Below, piece after piece: positions 35,965 to 44,491 of a stretch of 64,000 nucleotides of DNA. Position 1 is the first letter of the stretch, and every line of letters begins with the position of its first letter. The DNA comes from XN24 sp964462675 (GTDB taxonomy: Bacteria; Pseudomonadota; Gammaproteobacteria; Steroidobacterales; XN24), in contig CAYWYS010000006.1 in NCBI GenBank assembly GCA_964462675.1, forward strand, positions 1 through 64,000, written 5' to 3'. A program made the translations under genes and the position numbers. The notes under the pieces were generated by a model. That model saw only the letters and a list, made by a program, of their open reading frames with translations, was not told where the DNA came from and did not search any database.

Positions 35965-37303
35965 GCGCCGCCTGCAGCGCCGCCGGGACGCGTTCGCGCA
36001 GGCGTTCCGGGCGCGCCAGCTGCGCGGCGATCAGGCGCGTGGCGAACGGCTTCGCGGCCGCGATGATGTCGATGTCGGGGTAGATCGCGCGCGCGACGCC
36101 CTCGACGGTTACGAGCGCCTTGATCAGCAGGCCATAGCCGGCGGGAATCGGGATGCGGAAGTCTGCCAGCATCGACAGGAAGCCCAGTGCAAAACCGCGC
36201 ACGTCGGCCTGGCCCGGACGGGCGAGGTGCGTCTTCATCAGCTCGGCCACCGCGGCGCGCACCCTCGGGACCTGCTGCTCCGGCACCTCGAGACCAAGCG
36301 CGCGCGAGTAGCGCAGCGCGCGCTCCGCATCGCCATAGACCGTTGCCGCCAGCACCTGCGCGATCGCGATGCGCTGGGCGGGCGTGGTGCGCCCGGTGAT
36401 ACCGAAATCCAGGTAGCAGATGCGGCCGTCCGGCGTGACGAACAGGTTGGCCGGATGCAGGTCGGCATGATAGCGGCCGTGCACGAGCACCTGGCGCATG
36501 AAGACATCGGCGCCGTGCGCGGCCAGCCGGCGCGCGTCGATGCCGGCGCGCTCCGCCTCGCCGAGGTCGTTGAGCCGCCAGCCCGCCACGAACTCGGTCG
36601 TCAGCACGCGCCGCGTCGTGTGGCGCCACACGACGCGCGGCACGACGACCAGCGGATCGCTTGCGAAATCGTGCGCGAAGCGGTCGGCCACGCGGCCCTC
36701 GTTGCGCAGGTCAAGCTCGCTCGCGAGGGTCGTCTCGAACTCGCCGAGCAAGGCCGCGGGGCGCAGCCGCGACAGGCGCCGGAAGCGCTCAAGGCGCGCT
36801 GCCCAGCGGCGTGCAATGGCAAGGTCCGCCGCGATCAAGCGCTCGATGCCCGGCCGGACCACCTTGATCGCCAGTCGCGTGCCGGCGGGCAGCAGCTGGC
36901 CAGTCACGGGGCGGTAGTCGTGTGCCAGTGTGGCCGTATGGACCTGCGCAATCGACGCGGTCGCGATCGGTTCCGGGTCGAAGCGCGCGAACAGCCGCTC
37001 TGGCGAGGTCCCGAGCTCGGCGTTGATGACCGCGCGGATTTCTGCGACTGGCACCGGCGGCACACGGTCCTGCAGGCGCTCGAGCTCGAACACGGTCTCC
37101 GGCGGAAACACGTCGGGACGCACGGAGGCGAGCTGGCCGAGCTTGATGAAGGCCGGGCCGAGTTCCTCGCAGGCCAGCCGCAGCTCGCGCGCAACCGCCG
37201 CGCGTCTCGAGTGCCCGCGCCGGAGTCCAAGGCGCGCGCCCCAGGCTGCGGTCGCGCCGCGCCTGAGCGCAACGGCGGCGATCGCGCGGCCGCGACCCGG
37301 CAT
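35945..37303 (-). CDS. UbiB/ABC1-family protein kinase-like
   Basis: 452 residues. The family-defining KxGQ motif is at K54-L-G-Q57 (FIKLGQLASVRPD), followed by the Ala-rich nucleotide loop IATASIAQVH, the Lys in AIKVVRPG, HADLHPAN and DFG. The family supports ubiquinone synthesis or lipid trafficking through an atypical ATPase/kinase. The C-terminus lacks the two clear membrane helices of E. coli UbiB, so it may be a paralogue rather than the true UbiB; no other ubi gene is near. It follows a coiled-coil gene by six bases. Confidence 0.88.
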   Translation of the reverse strand: MPGRGRAIAAVALRRGATAAWGARLGLRRGHSRRAAVARELRLACEELGPAFIKLGQLASVRPDVFPPETVFELERLQDRVPPVPVAEIRAVINAELGTSPERLFARFDPEPIATASIAQVHTATLAHDYRPVTGQLLPAGTRLAIKVVRPGIERLIAADLAIARRWAARLERFRRLSRLRPAALLGEFETTLASELDLRNEGRVADRFAHDFASDPLVVVPRVVWRHTTRRVLTTEFVAGWRLNDLGEAERAGIDARRLAAHGADVFMRQVLVHGRYHADLHPANLFVTPDGRICYLDFGITGRTTPAQRIAIAQVLAATVYGDAERALRYSRALGLEVPEQQVPRVRAAVAELMKTHLARPGQADVRGFALGFLSMLADFRIPIPAGYGLLIKALVTVEGVARAIYPDIDIIAAAKPFATRLIAAQLARPERLRERVPAALQAALRELLA

Positions 37304-37309
37304 CCGCGG

Positions 37310-37645
37310 CTAGCCCGTGCCGCGGGCCGCGATGGCATCGACCGAGGCCTGCAGCGATTCGATCCGGCCGCGCAGCTCGGCGAGTTCGAAGGCGAGCGCG
37401 TCGAGCTTCGCGCCGAGCTCGGCCGAGGCCGGCCCCGTCGCGCGCTCCGCGTCGGCGAGCGAGGCCTTGAGTTTCTCCTTTTCCTCGGCCACCAGCGCAG
37501 CGAGGCCGTCGACGAAGGCCGCAGGCGTCGCATCGAGCTCACCAGGCGCGAGCTGCTGGCCGCGCCCTACCGCGGCCTTCCAGCCTTCGTCAGCGCTCTC
37601 GTGGACCAGCGCCCAGGCGGCGAGCAAGCGGACGAAATCGCTCAT
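37310..37645 (-). CDS. Coiled-coil hypothetical protein
   Basis: 111 residues, no signal peptide. The C-terminal half (about 50-108) is a long heptad-rich coiled coil (LAALVAEEKEKLKASLADAE, LAFELAELRGRIESLQASVD). It is not recognised as a known family; phasin-like or UbiK-like accessory proteins have similar architecture. It sits between ydbL and the UbiB-family gene with 3- and 6-base gaps, so all are probably co-transcribed. Confidence 0.75.
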   Translation of the reverse strand: MSDFVRLLAAWALVHESADEGWKAAVGRGQQLAPGELDATPAAFVDGLAALVAEEKEKLKASLADAERATGPASAELGAKLDALAFELAELRGRIESLQASVDAIAARGTG

Positions 37646-37648
37646 CGG

Positions 37649-38266
37649 CTACTTCTGTTCCCAGTTGCCGGCGGCATTGCGGAACCACCAGCCCTTGTCG
37701 GCGCGGCTGACCCAGCGTTGCGCGAAAGTCTTGCGAATATCGGCCTCCCAGCCGGGCTGGCCGTTGGCGACCGCAATCGCCTTGTACAGGGCATTGCGAT
37801 CACGGTTCTCCGCATCGACCAGCTGGCGAATCGTGTTGCGCTCGGCGAGCGGCACGAGGTTGCGGTCGCGGATGTCCACGAGCCCGTCGGCCGTCAGGCC
37901 GATCGCGCCCGAGACATAGCTCGGCAAGAGCTCGCGATGACGCGCATTCATCGAGGCCGTCAGCGCGCGGATTTCCGGTGTCTCGATGTCGAAGTTCGCC
38001 TGCGCCTCCGCGCGCGGAATGACGAGGTCGAGCACCGACAGCGCCGCAAGGCGCACGACCTCGGCAGCCTCGAGGCCCCAGTCGTGTTCCTGCAGCCAGC
38101 CCTGCGGCTCGCCCTCCGGCTTGGCGGGCTGCGTCCCCCAGACGTCCGTGATGATCCGGTCGGCGGCGCGCTCGGCCTGCGCCGCGGGGAAGTAGACATT
38201 GATGGTGACGCAGGCGGCCACGACCATCGTGGCGGCCAGCAACAGGTTGAGGCTCAGGCGGCGCAT
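37649..38266 (-). CDS. YdbL-family (DUF1318) lipoprotein-like
   Basis: 205 residues. The N-terminus is a signal sequence ending VVAAC with Cys19 matching a lipobox, followed by VTINVYFPAAQAE, the DUF1318 signature. The C-terminal part contains RNTIRQLVDAENRDRNALYKAIA. E. coli YdbL is a soluble periplasmic partner of the YdbH-YnbE bridge that moves phospholipid to the outer membrane; here a lipid-modified form is suggested. A GGAG ribosome site precedes the ATG. ydbH lies 75 bp upstream with no ynbE between. Confidence 0.83.
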   Translation of the reverse strand: MRRLSLNLLLAATMVVAACVTINVYFPAAQAERAADRIITDVWGTQPAKPEGEPQGWLQEHDWGLEAAEVVRLAALSVLDLVIPRAEAQANFDIETPEIRALTASMNARHRELLPSYVSGAIGLTADGLVDIRDRNLVPLAERNTIRQLVDAENRDRNALYKAIAVANGQPGWEADIRKTFAQRWVSRADKGWWFRNAAGNWEQK

Positions 38267-38341
38267 CTCGGTTCTCCTCGGCGAGGCGGGGACATGCCCA
38301 AAGCATACTCGGGAAACCTGAACGCTGCCCAACGGGGTCAA

Positions 38342-40411
38342 TCAGCGCACCTCCGGTCCCTCGGACGCCATGATGCTGGCCAGCTGCCCGACCAGCGCAG
38401 ACCAGCTGACGCGCTGTGCGAAGCCCATGACGTCGATGCGCGGCAGGCCCCGGCCGCGCAGGATCACGTAGCCCTGCTCACGGGCCTCGAGACCAGACAT
38501 CTGGCAGATGTCGCGCTCGAGGCGGCAGCCGATGGCAAAGGCGTCGTAAGAGAAATCCTCGAAAAAGCGCAGGAAACCGGTGGACAGCACCCCGGCCCCG
38601 CCGCCGCCGATACTGGCAATATTGTCGACGGCGCGCTGGCTGATGCGCCGCCGGGAGCGATCGCCGGCGGGCGTCTGGAGCCGCGCGTCGAAGGCCACCG
38701 GCGCCCAGTCGATCATTTCGAGCCCGCGAACATAGCCCTCGAGCCGGCCGGTCATCAGGCCGAACGACAGGGCTTCAGTGACCTCGGTGAACTCGAGGCC
38801 GCTGAAGTCCACCTCAGCGCGCAGCCGCGTGAGGGGCTGCAGCAGTCGCTCGATGCGCAATTCCCTGATGGCCACGACGCCGTCGAAGACTTCGGCCCTG
38901 AGCTCACCGCCGAGCGTCAGGGTGCCGCCTGCGTGGCTGAGGCTCGGCAAGGCGCCAGACAGCTGGCCGGACAACGGCGGCCAGTCCAGTGCGCGCGACA
39001 GTTCGCGCATGCTGACCGGCGTCAGGCGCGCATCGAACAGCACCGTGTCGTCGCCCGCCGTCAGGTCGCCGATCTCGAGCGTGTCGATCTCGAGCGCGCC
39101 GTCGAGCACCGGTATCGAGACCGGCTGCGGCAGCGACCAGCGGCCGCCCCAGGCGTCCATCCGGATGCGCGCGGCGCCGAACGGGATGCCGTAGACGAAG
39201 CCGCCGGCCCACCGCAGGTTCATTGGCCGCACGCGGGCCGTCAGCGCCCCGTCCCGAGCCGGGGGCCATGTGGCGTCGCCGGACAAGCCATAGATCGCCA
39301 GGCGCGCCGCGCGGTCGTCGAGGTGAACCTCGGCAAACTCCAGCCAGAGTTCCTCGGGCTGGCCGGCGGCGATCGATAGCTCGCCGCGCAACAGCCCCGA
39401 AGTCTCCAGGTCGGCGAACGGCGTGCCGGCCAGGAAGGGTTGCAACAGCACCGTGTAGGCGCCGGGCAGCACGGCCTCGGCGAGCCGCAGCCGGCCGTCA
39501 CGAATCTGCCAGCCGCCTTCCTCGGCCGGCGCGAGTTCCGCCCGGGCGTCTGCGTGCGCGACACCCTCCTGCGCCAGCACGAGCTGTTGCAGGCTGATGC
39601 CGTCGGCCCCGGTGCTGCCGCGTCCGCTGAAGCGCAGCGGGTGCTCGCCGAGATTCACATAGACCGGCTCGACATAGGCCTCGCCGGCCGCGATTGCGCC
39701 GCGGGCGTCGAACGCCAGCCTGTCGCCTTGCCGCCATGCCGAGCCGCGCAGCTCGAGGTCGAGCCCTTCGGTGGCCACCGTGCCGGCCTCGTTGGCCACG
39801 GTGATTCCGGCGCCGCGCAGCTCGAACACGAGACCATGCAGGGCCGCTGCGGCGCCGCGCGCGGTCACCGAGAGATCGAGCCGGCCGCTGATCTCCGGCG
39901 CCGCCTGGCCCAGCAGGCTCGCCAGCGGCGCGAGCGTCTCCGCCGGCCAGTCTGCCGCCGCCAGCTGCAGCGCCCAGCCGTCCGCCGTCATTGCGCCGGC
40001 GAGGGATACTTGTCCCGCGGCATCGGCCGGCGTCGCCAGGTCCCAGGCAATGTCGCCGCTGTCGCGACGAAACTCGGCGTGTCCTTCGAGGCGCAGGACA
40101 CCGGGCCCGGCGGCGCCGGGCCGCAACAGCAGGGCACGGCAGCGGAACCGCAGGGCCGTGACGGCCAGGTCACGGCAATCGGCATGCACGTCCGCTAGCA
40201 CGCCGACCGGCTCGGGCAGCTCGAGACGCGCGGCGGTGACGACGGCGGCGAGGCCGCCGCGGTCGTCGCGCCGCAGCGCGATGGTGATGCCGGTGGCGCG
40301 CCAGCCATCGCCTTCGATGCCCGCAACCGTGAACTGCACCGCGGCGCCGGCCGTCGCCTGGCCCCAGCCCAGCGCCAGCAACAGCGCGATCGGCCGGAGC
40401 CTGCGGGCCAT
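38342..40411 (-). CDS. ydbH: YdbH-like AsmA-family intermembrane lipid transporter
   Basis: 689 residues, shorter than E. coli YdbH. A single N-terminal hydrophobic segment (about 5-22) anchors it and the rest is beta-rich, as in bridge-like AsmA proteins. The C-terminal segment from about 560 (RRISQRAVDNIASIGGGGAGV, then FLRFFEDFSYDAFAIGCRL) is the conserved YdbH signature. It is expected to span the periplasm and carry phospholipids between membranes. ATG 40411 is chosen at the predicted anchor; one 27 bp upstream also exists. Confidence 0.82.
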   Translation of the reverse strand: MARRLRPIALLLALGWGQATAGAAVQFTVAGIEGDGWRATGITIALRRDDRGGLAAVVTAARLELPEPVGVLADVHADCRDLAVTALRFRCRALLLRPGAAGPGVLRLEGHAEFRRDSGDIAWDLATPADAAGQVSLAGAMTADGWALQLAAADWPAETLAPLASLLGQAAPEISGRLDLSVTARGAAAALHGLVFELRGAGITVANEAGTVATEGLDLELRGSAWRQGDRLAFDARGAIAAGEAYVEPVYVNLGEHPLRFSGRGSTGADGISLQQLVLAQEGVAHADARAELAPAEEGGWQIRDGRLRLAEAVLPGAYTVLLQPFLAGTPFADLETSGLLRGELSIAAGQPEELWLEFAEVHLDDRAARLAIYGLSGDATWPPARDGALTARVRPMNLRWAGGFVYGIPFGAARIRMDAWGGRWSLPQPVSIPVLDGALEIDTLEIGDLTAGDDTVLFDARLTPVSMRELSRALDWPPLSGQLSGALPSLSHAGGTLTLGGELRAEVFDGVVAIRELRIERLLQPLTRLRAEVDFSGLEFTEVTEALSFGLMTGRLEGYVRGLEMIDWAPVAFDARLQTPAGDRSRRRISQRAVDNIASIGGGGAGVLSTGFLRFFEDFSYDAFAIGCRLERDICQMSGLEAREQGYVILRGRGLPRIDVMGFAQRVSWSALVGQLASIMASEGPEVR

Positions 40412-40567
40412 CGCGCCACGGCTGTCGATGCGGGGCAATTCGCGCTCCGTGATCAGGTTCCGGCCCAGTATAGCGAGCGCGGCATGGCGGGCGCTGCGGG
40501 TGCGAGGCGTGCGCGTGAATGTTAGCTTAGGGGACCTTTGAGCGACCCGGCCGAGGTACAGCAGGGC

Positions 40568-41155
40568 ATGTTCGCGATTCCGGACTGGTTCAAGATCGTT
40601 TATTCGCTGCTGGTGCTGGCGTTCATCGTCATTTACTGGCGCCAGTACGGGCCGCGCAATTTCCTGTGGTTCTCGGACGTGGCCCTGATCGGTGCAGTGC
40701 CGGCCATGTGGCTGGAGAGCGGCCTGATCTCCGGCGTGCTCGCCTGCATGGTGTTGCTGCCGGAGCTGCTATGGAACGTCGACTACGGGCTGCGGCTGCT
40801 GCTGCGCCGGCGCATCACGGGCCTGACGGAATACATGTTCGACCCGTCCATCCCGCGCTGGCTGCGCTGCATCTCGCTGTTTCACGTGCCGTTGCCGCTG
40901 GTGCTGCTGTGGCTGGTCGCGGCCTACGGCTACCCGGAGGCCTCGCTCGCAGTCGCGGCGGGCACCGGTGCGGTCGTGCTGGTGCTGAGCTACTGGTTCA
41001 GCAGCCGGGAAAAGAACATCAACTGGGTCTACGGCCCGGCGCGCATCCAGGAGCGCCTGCCGCAACCGGTCTATCTCGGTGTGCTGTATCTCAGTTTCAT
41101 CGCCGTGTTCGTGCCGACGCACTGGTTGCTACGCTGGTTGTTCCCGGGCCAGTAG
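40568..41155 (+). CDS. Multi-pass membrane protein of unknown function
   Basis: 195 residues from the ATG at 40568 (a TTG start 30 bp upstream is possible). Five to six hydrophobic helices, with ITGLTEYMFDP between the central ones and NWVYGP near the end. It resembles conserved proteobacterial hypothetical membrane proteins but no function is recognised. It is divergent from ydbH and convergent with psiE. Confidence 0.72.
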   Translation: MFAIPDWFKIVYSLLVLAFIVIYWRQYGPRNFLWFSDVALIGAVPAMWLESGLISGVLACMVLLPELLWNVDYGLRLLLRRRITGLTEYMFDPSIPRWLRCISLFHVPLPLVLLWLVAAYGYPEASLAVAAGTGAVVLVLSYWFSSREKNINWVYGPARIQERLPQPVYLGVLYLSFIAVFVPTHWLLRWLFPGQ

Positions 41156-41179
41156 GCCCGGCCGCGCGCCGCTCCCGGC

Positions 41180-41653
41180 TCAGGGATTGGTCCGAGGTTC
41201 GAGGTCGGTCGGCTGCTCCCTGCGACCCGAGGAGCTGCCCTGGAAACGGTGCGCGCCGTAGCGCAGCAGCAGCACGGCGATCGCCAGGATCAGCACCGCG
41301 CCGGTGGTGACGAGAATCCTCATCTCGCTGAGATCTTCCGCGCTGATGAGCTTGCGCGTCATGACCGTGATCGTGATGTACAGCAGGAACTCGACCGGCA
41401 GCTGGTCGGTGCGAAAGTAGATGCCAACCATCGCGCCCAGCTCGAGGTAGATGAACAGCAGCAGGATGTCGTGCAGCGTCACTTCGCGCGCCGCGATCAT
41501 GCCGATGAAAAATTCAGCCGCCGACCAGAAGATCGCGGCGCCGATCGCGAACAGCGCCAACAGCTGGAAGCCCTCGACGAGATGGTCGCCGATGCGCTCG
41601 GCCACGTTCTTGGCGCGCGCCTTGGCGGCCTCGGTCTCTTTCAGCGGTCTCAT
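41180..41653 (-). CDS. psiE: PsiE-family protein (phosphate-starvation-inducible type)
   Basis: 157 residues with four membrane helices. Characteristic segments are the N-terminal VAERIGDHLVEGFQLLALFAIGAAIF, HDILLLFIYLELGAMVGIYF and VMTRKLI. E. coli PsiE is induced by phosphate starvation; its biochemical role is unknown. It is downstream of nadB (73 bp), same strand. No Pho box is evident. Confidence 0.85.
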   Translation of the reverse strand: MRPLKETEAAKARAKNVAERIGDHLVEGFQLLALFAIGAAIFWSAAEFFIGMIAAREVTLHDILLLFIYLELGAMVGIYFRTDQLPVEFLLYITITVMTRKLISAEDLSEMRILVTTGAVLILAIAVLLLRYGAHRFQGSSSGRREQPTDLEPRTNP

Positions 41654-41726
41654 TGCGGCGCTCCCCCTGCAGCCCAAAGCCGGGAGACTAGCGCAAATCC
41701 GGCGGCATGGCGCGTCGTGATCGGCG

Positions 41727-43361
41727 TCAGGCCACTGCGCGCCGGCGCCGGTCCGGCGCCCGCTTGCCGGGACGCAGCACCGTGTCGACGACCGCCGGGT
41801 CGCTGTCGGGATGGTCGGCGTTGTAGTGCGCGCCGCGGCTTTCGTGCCGCAGCAGCGCGCTGCGCGCGACCAGCGAGGCGACGCAGGCCAGGTTGCGCAG
41901 CTCGAGCAGCTCCGGGCCAGGGCCGTGCCGCAGGAACAGCGCTTCGCTGCGCACCTGGCATTGCTCCAGCGTGGCAACCGCCGCCTCGAGGCCGCGATCG
42001 TGGCGCACGATGCCGACCTCGCGCGACATGGTGTGCCGGATGGCCTGTGCCAGGCGCTGTGCCTCGGCGCGGACCGTCGGTCCCGCACGCCGTACGACGG
42101 CGCGGGGCGGTGCGAGCGCGCCGGCCTTGGCCGGCACAGCGCCGCGGGGGACTTCCGCGAGGATCGCGGCGCCGGTGGCGGCGCCGAACACCAGGCCCTC
42201 GAGCAAGGAGTTGCTGGCGAGACGATTCGCGCCATGCAGCCCGGTCCAGGCGGTTTCGCCAATGGCGTACAGGCCGGCGATTTCGGTCTCGCCGGCACCG
42301 CCGGTGACGATGCCGCCGCAGCTGTAGTGCGCTGCCGGAGCCACGGGCATCGGCGCCCGGCTGATGTCGATGCCAAGCCCCATGCAGCGCTGCCAGGTGT
42401 TCGGGAAACGCGCCCGTACGCGCTCTGCGCCGATGTGGCTGATGTCCAGCCAGACGAACTCGAGCTGGCGCGTGTTCATCTCGGCATGGATCGCGCGCGC
42501 CACGATGTCGCGCGGCGCGAGTTCCCCGCGCGGATCATGGCGCAACATGAAGCGTTCGCCCCCGGGCAGCAGCAGCCGGCCGCCTTCGCCGCGCACGGCT
42601 TCGGTGACCAGCCAGCCGTCGGCCTGCGGGTGACGCAGTGCGGTCGGATGGAACTGCATCATCTCGAGATCGGCGACACTGCAGCCGGCCCGCCAAGCGA
42701 GCGCGATGCCGTCGCCGACGGGGCGCGCGACATTGGTCGAGAGCTCGTACACGCCGGAGGCGCCGCCGGTGGCCAGCACCACATGATTGGCGTGGATCGT
42801 GCCGAACAGCCCGCGGGCCACGTCCAGCACGTGAGCGCCGGTGCAGGCCGGCCCGCCCGGCGCCGACGCGTCGACGCCGGTGATCAATTCCACGGCGGCA
42901 TGCTGTTGCAGCAGCCTGATCCGGGGATGCTCGCCGAGGCGCCGCGCCAGCGCCGCCATGACGGCGCGCCCGGTCGCATCGGCAGCGTGCACGATCCGGC
43001 GCCTGCTGTGGCCGCCTTCGCGCGTCAGGTCAAGCCGCCCGCCGACGTGATCGAACTTGACGCCCTGCTCGATCAGCCAGGCAATGCTGGCGGGGGCACG
43101 CTCGACCACGCCGCGCACGGTGGCTTCCCGGCACAGTCCGGCACCCGCCACGAGGGTGTCCTCGAGGTGCAGGGCAGGAGAGTCGTCCGGCGCGACCGCC
43201 GCGGCGATGCCGCCCATCGCCTGCGCGCTGGCCGAGCCGGTCAACGGCGTCCTGGCCAGCACCGTGACCTGGCGGCCCGCGTCGGCGAGGCGCAGCGCGA
43301 CGCTGGCGCCGGCAATGCCCGCGCCGATGACCAGCACGTCGCTGAACACCGCGTCCTTCAT
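41727..43361 (-). CDS. nadB: L-aspartate oxidase
   Basis: 544 residues. The FAD Rossmann motif GAGIAGASVALRLADAG is at about 13-29. Active-site segments follow: EGGHSRRRIVHAADATG and HPTALRHPQ, with the flavin contact ASNSLLEGLVFG. It oxidises aspartate to iminoaspartate, the substrate of NadA. Its ATG overlaps the nadA stop (ATGA), so the two are coupled. Confidence 0.96.
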   Translation of the reverse strand: MKDAVFSDVLVIGAGIAGASVALRLADAGRQVTVLARTPLTGSASAQAMGGIAAAVAPDDSPALHLEDTLVAGAGLCREATVRGVVERAPASIAWLIEQGVKFDHVGGRLDLTREGGHSRRRIVHAADATGRAVMAALARRLGEHPRIRLLQQHAAVELITGVDASAPGGPACTGAHVLDVARGLFGTIHANHVVLATGGASGVYELSTNVARPVGDGIALAWRAGCSVADLEMMQFHPTALRHPQADGWLVTEAVRGEGGRLLLPGGERFMLRHDPRGELAPRDIVARAIHAEMNTRQLEFVWLDISHIGAERVRARFPNTWQRCMGLGIDISRAPMPVAPAAHYSCGGIVTGGAGETEIAGLYAIGETAWTGLHGANRLASNSLLEGLVFGAATGAAILAEVPRGAVPAKAGALAPPRAVVRRAGPTVRAEAQRLAQAIRHTMSREVGIVRHDRGLEAAVATLEQCQVRSEALFLRHGPGPELLELRNLACVASLVARSALLRHESRGAHYNADHPDSDPAVVDTVLRPGKRAPDRRRRAVA

Positions 43362-44356
43362 GCGACCGCCAGCATCGCCTCGACGGCCTTGCGCGCCCGC
43401 GCGGCGATCGCCGGGTCGACCCGCACCTCGTGCGTGCGGGTCTGCAGGCTACGCAGGATCTTCGGCAGCGTGATGCGCTTCATGTGCGGGCACAGGTTGC
43501 AGGGCCGGATGAACTCCACGTCCGGGTACTCGACGGCGACGTTGTCGCTCATCGAGCACTCGGTGATCATGACCACGCGCGCCGGACGGTGCTCGCCGAC
43601 CCAGTCGATCATGCCCTTGGTCGAACCGACGAAGTCCGCCTCGGCGAGCACGTCGGGCGGGCACTCCGGGTGCGCGATGACCTGGATGTTCTGCCAGCGC
43701 TTGCGGTAGTCGCGCAACTCGGCCCCGGTGAAGCGTTCGTGCACCTCGCAGGTGCCATGCCACAGGATCAGTTCGACACCCGTCTGGCTCGCGACGTAGC
43801 GGCCGAGGTAGTTGTCCGGCAGGAAGATCACGCGGTCCACGCCGAGCGACTCGACGATGCGCACGGCGTTGCCCGAGGTGCAGCAAATGTCCGATTCGGC
43901 CTTGACGTCGGCGCTGGTATTGACATAGGTCACCACCGGCACGCCGGGATAGCGTTCCTTCAACAGGCGCACGTCGGCCCCGGTGATCGACTCGGCCAGC
44001 GAGCAGCCCGCTGCCAGATCCGGGATCAGCACCGTCTTGTCCGGGCACAGGATCTTGGAGGTCTCGGCCATGAAGTGCACGCCGCACTGGACGATGATGT
44101 CTGCGTCTGTCTGCGCCGCCTGGCGGGCGAGGCCGAGCGAGTCGCCGGTGTAGTCGGCAACGCCGTGGAAAATCTCCGGCGTCTGGTAGTTGTGGACCAG
44201 CAGCACGGCGTTGATTTCCTGCTTCAGCTGGTTGATCGCAGCGATGTACGGCGCGTGCACGCCCCATTCGACTTCCGGGATGACATGCCGGAGGCCTTCG
44301 TAGATCGGCTGCGTCTGGCGCGCAATCTCGGGCGTGTAGCGGAGCTGTGCTTCCAT
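43358..44356 (-). CDS. nadA: Quinolinate synthase A
   Basis: 332 residues. It condenses iminoaspartate with dihydroxyacetone phosphate to quinolinate, using a [4Fe-4S] cluster. Candidate cluster Cys occur in VQCGVHFMAETSK, ICCTSGNA and RPCNLCPHM; also YVNTSADVKAESD and HPECPPDV. The start at 44356 gives the normal length; the frame runs further upstream through the palindromic operator region but without family similarity. A candidate operator lies just before the start. Confidence 0.95.
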   Translation of the reverse strand: MEAQLRYTPEIARQTQPIYEGLRHVIPEVEWGVHAPYIAAINQLKQEINAVLLVHNYQTPEIFHGVADYTGDSLGLARQAAQTDADIIVQCGVHFMAETSKILCPDKTVLIPDLAAGCSLAESITGADVRLLKERYPGVPVVTYVNTSADVKAESDICCTSGNAVRIVESLGVDRVIFLPDNYLGRYVASQTGVELILWHGTCEVHERFTGAELRDYRKRWQNIQVIAHPECPPDVLAEADFVGSTKGMIDWVGEHRPARVVMITECSMSDNVAVEYPDVEFIRPCNLCPHMKRITLPKILRSLQTRTHEVRVDPAIAARARKAVEAMLAVA

Positions 44357-44360
44357 CAAC

Positions 44361-44383
44361 TTATACTCATTGTGAGCAATAAT
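44361..44383 (-). promoter_or_regulatory. Candidate NrtR-type operator before nadAB
   Basis: An AT-rich island contains the palindrome CTCA-TTG-TGAG (44366-44376), with further partial symmetry outward. It lies 5-27 bp before the nadA ATG, and a TATTAT (minus strand) near its upstream edge could be the -10. A regulator of the NUDIX-winged-helix NrtR type is encoded next door at 44492-45451. Confidence 0.45.
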
Positions 44384-44453
44384 AGGGTCCAAAAAAAGGC
44401 CGGGATGCGGACCTGGCAGATAGGCTACTACTGAGCATAAGTTTTGTCCAGAA

Positions 44454-44483
44454 GGGGACACTGCTCCAAGGAGCAGTGTCCCC
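44454..44483. repeat. Perfect 14-bp inverted repeat
   Basis: GGGGACACTGCTCC (44454-44467) is followed by AA and its exact reverse complement GGAGCAGTGTCCCC (44470-44483). It sits eight bases past the nrtR stop and about 98 bp before nadA. The tight palindrome resembles a REP element; on the minus strand it is followed by a weak T-containing stretch, so it may also terminate the long upstream gene train. Confidence 0.75.
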
Positions 44484-44491
44484 CTCGGCGC

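Noticed and set aside
36227..39379. 1050-codon frame on the plus strand over ubiB-like, coiled-coil, ydbL and ydbH genes
   Set aside because: Composition is typical of antisense shadows; it spans four real genes with recognisable motifs.
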